DNA from: Candidatus Moranbacteria bacterium CG_4_9_14_3_um_filter_45_14
GTDB taxonomy: Bacteria > Patescibacteriota > Minisyncoccia > Moranbacterales > UBA1568
Reading direction: 5' to 3'
DNA length: 8,438 nt
NCBI GenBank assembly: GCA_002790675.1
Contig: PFVP01000025.1
Location: 5,496-13,933, forward strand
Positions within the stretch are counted from its first letter, which is position 1; each line of letters starts with the position of its first letter. A model generated the notes under the pieces. It did not search any database. It saw nothing but the letters and a program-made list of their open reading frames with translations, and was not told the DNA's origin. Below, piece by piece: positions 4,773 to 8,438 of this stretch. The translations under genes were made by a program, and so were the position numbers.

Positions 4773-5957
4773 TCATTTCGCAACCGTGTCCAAAAGGACG
4801 CGGAGCGTGTTCCTACTCATCCCTATATACCAGTGATTGTTCGTAATCACATAATCCACCGACAGATTGCGACTGATGTCGATATTCGCATAACGCAGAG
4901 AGAATTCCTGCCCGATCTGCTTATCGGAATTTCCGTCTTGACCCGCCCGGGTCTGCAAGCGGGAGATATAAGTATTTGATTTGAACGGTATGGTTTTGGC
5001 GACATTCACATTCTGTTCCAAAATAAGCGCTCGAAGAGCATACGGTAGAGCATCCTCTTTTTTCGGAAGAGCAGAGAGGAGTGCTGGCTGGTCTTTCAAT
5101 TTCAAATCAAGTCCAAGCCGTACATTTCCAGCATCATTGTATGCATACAAGGAGAATGTCTCATCGATCAGGGCGAGTATATCCGGAGCGATCTCCAGCT
5201 TGAGGAGGAATACGAAACGATTGAATGCGATCGGATTATTGTTCTGATCCGTTATCAAGAATTCGATAGGCTGTATGATAGAGGCTTCTTTGATACGAGA
5301 GGCGACTTGGAAAAGAATCTTCTCTATATCTGCAGGAGACACCACTTCCGTGTTTACTGAAAGGTAATTTGCTTTATCCAAAGCATAGGGAAGCTCTTTC
5401 GGAATATCCTCTGCTACGCGCGAAGGATACTTTTGAATGATATTCTCTGGTACTGTTGGCTCAGCTACCTGCTTGCCGGCGACAAAAAAATAATAATATC
5501 CACCAGTTGAAACAAGTAGCAATATGATCATTACTATGCCACCTACAATGAATATGTTCTTTCTCCCTTTGGGTTGGTCTGAAATTATCTCTCCTTCGGT
5601 TATCATCGGAGTGACACCGCTTTTCTCATTGGTTGCTTGCGAGAATACTCCAGGAATGGATCTTTTCAATGTAGATGTCACTCCGAATGGATTTTTTATT
5701 TGTCTTTCATCTCTGGTATATTCCCGGAAAGGATTTCCTTCTTTCACAGGTGAATCGATAGATGATTTTGATGGAATGCCTGGAGTAAAGGATACCATTC
5801 TCTCTTCTTGATTATTCTGAAAAAAGACCGAGTCGTTCGTCCCATTTTTTATAGCTTCGATATCCCCTCGCATCGTCCGCATGACGGAAGGAGCCGTCAT
5901 ATTCTCGGCATTTTTTCGAACAATCGGTTCGTCTTTTGAAAAAAATGGAAATGACAT
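4773..5957 (-). CDS. Single-pass membrane protein of unknown function
   Basis: I do not recognise this 394-residue protein. Residues 1-133 are polar, low in predicted structure and rich in Ser, Pro, Asn and charged residues, including RTMRGDIEAIKNG (27-39). A single transmembrane helix follows (about 135-159, NIFIVGG to YYYFFVAG), preceded by basic KGRK, so the N-terminal part is probably cytoplasmic and residues 160-394 extracytoplasmic. The outer part looks folded, with alternating strands and helices (for example IEFLITDQNNNPIAFNRFVF, 231-250, and ANIDISRNLSVDYVI, 357-371), and has no cysteines. This layout resembles pilus-assembly accessory or cell-envelope proteins, but that is only analogy. 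The start is ATG 5957; a GTG at 6053 would extend the frame into the pnp stop region and through its terminator, so it is less likely. Its stop is TGA. Confidence 0.8.
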   Translation of the reverse strand: MSFPFFSKDEPIVRKNAENMTAPSVMRTMRGDIEAIKNGTNDSVFFQNNQEERMVSFTPGIPSKSSIDSPVKEGNPFREYTRDERQIKNPFGVTSTLKRSIPGVFSQATNEKSGVTPMITEGEIISDQPKGRKNIFIVGGIVMIILLLVSTGGYYYFFVAGKQVAEPTVPENIIQKYPSRVAEDIPKELPYALDKANYLSVNTEVVSPADIEKILFQVASRIKEASIIQPIEFLITDQNNNPIAFNRFVFLLKLEIAPDILALIDETFSLYAYNDAGNVRLGLDLKLKDQPALLSALPKKEDALPYALRALILEQNVNVAKTIPFKSNTYISRLQTRAGQDGNSDKQIGQEFSLRYANIDISRNLSVDYVITNNHWYIGMSRNTLRVLLDTVAK

Positions 5958-5972
5958 ACATTTTTCAGCGAT

Positions 5973-6007
5973 AAAAATAATAGAAGAGAGCTTCCTCCCT
6001 TCTATTA
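5973..6007 (-). terminator. Intrinsic terminator of pnp
   Basis: On the minus strand a 13-bp stem with one G-U pair (arms 6007-5995 and 5990-5978, starting TAATAGAAG and ending CTTCTATTA) closes a 4-nt loop and is followed by five T (5977-5973). It lies 30 nt after the pnp stop codon. It is the strongest terminator in the window. Confidence 0.85.
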
Positions 6008-6032
6008 TACACGAAACTATTTTTTTTGCACT
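6004..6032 (-). promoter_or_regulatory. Possible promoter of the 4773-5957 gene, overlapping the pnp terminator
   Basis: TATAAT (6009-6004) is a perfect -10 box; AGTGCA (6032-6027), 17 bp upstream, is a poor -35 box. The predicted start (about 5997) would fall inside the terminator stem, so the new transcript would keep only the 3' arm and escape termination. Evidence is limited to the -10 box and position. Confidence 0.35.
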
Positions 6033-6036
6033 GAGA

Positions 6037-8160
6037 CTATTTCTTCTCTTCACTTATCTGATGAAGAGCCACCTTGTGAGAAAGATTGATGCGTCCCTGG
6101 TTATCGATTTCTTTCACAATGACAGGCACGATATCTCCCACGTGCACGATATCTTCCACATTTTCCACACGGTTATCGGCCAATTCAGAAATGTGAATCA
6201 ACCCTTCTTGATTCGGCAACACTTCCGCAAATGCTCCAAAGTTCATAATACGTGTGATACGAGCCTGAAAGAGTTCCCCTGCCCTGACTTCACGAGTGAT
6301 ATTATTTACCCACTCAACCGCCTTCGCAGCGCTTGTCTCATCGGCTGAAGTGATGAATACTGATCCATCATCTTCGATATCGATAGAAACGCCCGTCTCA
6401 TCGATAATCTGATTGATGACTTTGCCACCAGGCCCGATGACATCACGGATTTTCTCCGGATTGATATGGAGTGTGATGATACGCGGAGCATACGGAGACA
6501 TCGTTTTCCGTGGTTCAGGGATGACGGCAAGTATCTTCTCCATTATTTCCAATCGAGCCACTTTGGCCTGTGCCACAGCCACGCGGAGCACCTCCGGCGT
6601 CAGCCCATCGATCTTCACATCCATCTGCATCGCGGTGATACCATCTTTGGTTCCGGTGACTTTGAAGTCCATATCACCATAGTGATCTTCCAATCCTTGA
6701 ATATCAGTCAATATCTTATACTCGCCACTCTTCCCGACGATAACCCCCATCGCGATACCCGATACCGGCTTCTTGATCGGCACACCGGCATCCATCAAAG
6801 AAAGCGTCGAACCGCAGGTCGATGCCATAGAAGAAGATCCGTTCGAGGAAAGTACTTCTGAAACAAGGATGATGGTGTAAGGGAATTCTTCTCGGGAAGG
6901 AAGAACAGGGATCAGGGCTTTCTCTGCCAACATTCCGTGTCCAATTTCTCGTCGTCCAGGGCCACGCATTGGCCTCACCTCTCCTACGGAATAGGGCGGG
7001 AAATTGTAAAAATGGATGTAGCGTTTCTTCTCATCAGTTTCCATCGTATCCACAATCATCTCATCACCGGGAGCGCCAAGCGTCGTTACGGTCAAGGCCT
7101 GCGTTTCTCCACGAGTGAACAATCCTGTACCGTGCGTGCGTGGTAAAATTCCCACTTTGCACCAAATAGGACGGATTTCAGTCAATTTTCGGCCATCTGG
7201 ACGTTTTTCGTGTTGCAGAATATTTTCGTGAACGATTGCATCGGCCACTTCATCGGAAATGAGAGTAAGCAGCTCTTCAAGAGAGGCTTGTTCTGGAAAT
7301 GTCTCTTTCGCCCACTGTGATACCTTGGCAAACAAGGCTGAAGAAGCTTCTTCCATCACTTTTTTCGGTAACAAATACAAAACATCGCTGATGCCACCTC
7401 CCAAGAAAGCTTTTTTCACTGCCGTTTCAAATTCATCTGATCCGCGAAGGAGGGCCGGGACAACTTTGTCTTTACCAACTTCAGTGCGGATCGTTTCGAT
7501 GAATTGGGTGATTTTCTGAATAGCTATAAATCCGAATTCAAACGCCTCTACCATCTTCTCTTCCAAAATCTCATTTCCGCCGGCTTCGATCATATTAATC
7601 TTATCTTTGGTACCGGCGATGAGGAGGTCAAGTGCGCTTGCCTTGCCTTCTTCAGAGCTCGGGTTGAGGATAAGAGCTCCATCATCCGCCATACCAACAC
7701 GCACGGCACCGATCGGACCATTCCAAGGAATGTCAGAGAGACTGAGAGCCACAGAGGCGGCAATCATCGCCACCGTATCGGAATTGTTCTCACCATCATA
7801 CGAAAGTGTCGTCACGACGACCTGTACTTCATTGCGCATTCGACTGTCGAACAGCGGACGAATAGTGCGATCGACAGCACGACCGGCAAGGATAGAATCA
7901 TCAGAAGGACGGCCTTCGCGTTTGATGAATCGTGATCCCTTGATTTTTCCTGCAGCATAGTAACGCTCTTCGAAATCCACCATCAGAGGGAAATACCCGG
8001 TGATCTTCGATGCACCTTTGCTCATCGTCGCTGTTGCAAGAATGACCGTATCGCCATAGCGAACCGTCACAGATCCATTGGCCTGTTCTGCTAAAGATCC
8101 CGCGGTGACAATCAACTCACGCCCTCCCAGCTGGAGAGACCATTTCTTTTCTTCCTGCAT
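6037..8160 (-). CDS. pnp: Polyribonucleotide nucleotidyltransferase (PNPase)
   Basis: PNPase is a trimeric 3'-5' phosphorolytic exoribonuclease of RNA turnover. The 707-residue product has the full domain set: first RNase PH domain (about 10-145, with GSRFIKREGRPSD 75-87), all-helical linker (about 150-310), second RNase PH domain (about 318-550), KH domain (about 556-615) with GPGG (576-579), and S1 domain (about 625-697, with FGAFAEVLPNQEGLIHISEL 641-660). Catalytic-core motifs are intact: FNFPPYSVGE (385-394 region), the phosphate-binding SSNGSSSMASTCGS (438-451), DIQG with Asp486, and EDHYGDMDFK with Asp492 and Asp498. ATG 8160 gives the family N-terminus MQEEKKWSLQLGGREL; a TTG at 8214 would add an unneeded hydrophobic extension. 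A weak AGG lies 8 nt upstream. No rpsO is seen in the 278 bases upstream, where it often sits in other bacteria. Confidence 0.97.
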   Translation of the reverse strand: MQEEKKWSLQLGGRELIVTAGSLAEQANGSVTVRYGDTVILATATMSKGASKITGYFPLMVDFEERYYAAGKIKGSRFIKREGRPSDDSILAGRAVDRTIRPLFDSRMRNEVQVVVTTLSYDGENNSDTVAMIAASVALSLSDIPWNGPIGAVRVGMADDGALILNPSSEEGKASALDLLIAGTKDKINMIEAGGNEILEEKMVEAFEFGFIAIQKITQFIETIRTEVGKDKVVPALLRGSDEFETAVKKAFLGGGISDVLYLLPKKVMEEASSALFAKVSQWAKETFPEQASLEELLTLISDEVADAIVHENILQHEKRPDGRKLTEIRPIWCKVGILPRTHGTGLFTRGETQALTVTTLGAPGDEMIVDTMETDEKKRYIHFYNFPPYSVGEVRPMRGPGRREIGHGMLAEKALIPVLPSREEFPYTIILVSEVLSSNGSSSMASTCGSTLSLMDAGVPIKKPVSGIAMGVIVGKSGEYKILTDIQGLEDHYGDMDFKVTGTKDGITAMQMDVKIDGLTPEVLRVAVAQAKVARLEIMEKILAVIPEPRKTMSPYAPRIITLHINPEKIRDVIGPGGKVINQIIDETGVSIDIEDDGSVFITSADETSAAKAVEWVNNITREVRAGELFQARITRIMNFGAFAEVLPNQEGLIHISELADNRVENVEDIVHVGDIVPVIVKEIDNQGRINLSHKVALHQISEEKK

Positions 8161-8345
8161 ACAATGTACCTGTGTCAAGACAAGAAAAGAGACAGAAAGG
8201 AATTCAAAACGCAAAAGTCAAAAAGTAAAAATTTTTTCACACTTTGATCTTTGAGATTTGAACTCTTTTGAGGGCATTCCTTGGCAAAAAACAGGTTATT
8301 AATGAATATATCCGCTCTTAGAGCCAATCAAAAATTTGAGTTGAC
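8161..8345 (-). promoter_or_regulatory. Long pnp mRNA leader with possible hairpins
   Basis: If the promoter at 8352-8380 is used, the pnp mRNA has a leader of about 185 nt. It contains the hairpin GCTC/GAGC (8314-8324, 3-nt loop) and a competing longer pairing TTGGC/GCCAA (8327-8323 with 8285-8281). In enterobacteria pnp leaders are sites of autoregulation by RNase III and PNPase; a similar role here is inference only. Confidence 0.35.
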
Positions 8346-8351
8346 CCCCAT

Positions 8352-8380
8352 ACTCTACCGAAAAAATCCATTTTTGTCAA
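8352..8380 (-). promoter_or_regulatory. Candidate promoter of pnp
   Basis: A perfect TTGACA (8380-8375) and TAGAGT (8357-8352, 4 of 6) are separated by 17 bp on the minus strand. Predicted start is G near 8345. No protein gene is visible between here and the right edge; 8381-8438 shows nothing I can name. Confidence 0.55.
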
Positions 8381-8438
8381 ACAAAGAAGAACTACATTCT
8401 ACCCACAACTGCAACATCAGGACAGAAAAGACATCTCA

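Noticed and set aside
5958..6053. GTG start at 6053 extending the unknown membrane protein by 32 residues.
   Set aside because: It would overlap the end of pnp and translate through the pnp terminator hairpin; the ATG at 5957 gives a sensible start.
6466..6861. Plus-strand open frame of about 130 codons opposite pnp (and similar ones opposite comM, e.g. 1095-1700).
   Set aside because: The minus strand carries unmistakable PNPase and ComM sequence at these positions; the plus-strand frames are antisense shadows without family features or ribosome binding sites.
8343..8358. GACCCCCATACTCTAC resembles the arm of the inverted repeat near yraN (GACCCCCACACTAAC).
   Set aside because: No inverted partner is present and the bases are explained as the -10 region and start site of the pnp promoter; the similarity is short.

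Overview
The window most likely comes from an uncultivated bacterium with a small genome, plausibly Patescibacteria/CPR (Parcubacteria-like). This is inference from style: tightly packed genes, mostly weak Shine-Dalgarno sites, a DksA/TraR protein with a reduced zinc finger, and lineage-specific single-pass membrane proteins around a few universal genes. The code looks standard. The long conserved pnp and comM frames contain no internal UGA and one gene ends in UGA, which argues against the UGA=Gly code of Gracilibacteria/Absconditabacteria.

Layout, left to right. From <1 to 668 (minus) is the N-terminal part of a membrane-anchored cell-wall protein with two DUF348 repeats and the start of a G5 domain. 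From 824 to 1093 (plus) is a small gene of its own, with a strong ribosome binding site and an intrinsic terminator; its reading frame appears broken by a -1 shift. From 1113 to 3425 (minus) is a tight cluster transcribed dksA/traR-like, then lspA, then comM (YifB-family AAA+ ATPase). Before it, at 3577-3966 (minus), is yraN (UPF0102 nuclease-fold protein). A perfect 17-bp inverted repeat lies between yraN and the dksA-like gene. From 4773 to 5957 (minus) is a single-pass membrane protein of unknown function. From 6037 to 8160 (minus) is pnp, with a strong terminator and a long leader driven by a TTGACA promoter.

The most interesting part is the roughly 800-base stretch without a credible protein gene between yraN and the membrane protein. 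On the minus strand it has a near-consensus sigma70-type promoter (TTGACT, 17 bp, TATAAT), about 500 nt of sequence rich in long complementary pairs, and an intrinsic terminator. I read this as a gene for a structured non-coding RNA of about 530 nt (predicted 4601 to about 4073). It has two possible pseudoknots and adenine-rich linkers. I could not match it to tmRNA, RNase P RNA, 6S RNA, SRP RNA or self-splicing introns, so it is the best candidate for an undescribed element here.

The genes are mostly housekeeping: RNA turnover (pnp), lipoprotein maturation (lspA), transcription modulation (dksA-like), and DNA processing associated with transformation and recombination (comM, yraN). The adjacencies dksA-like/lspA and yraN/comM both resemble arrangements known from other bacteria.
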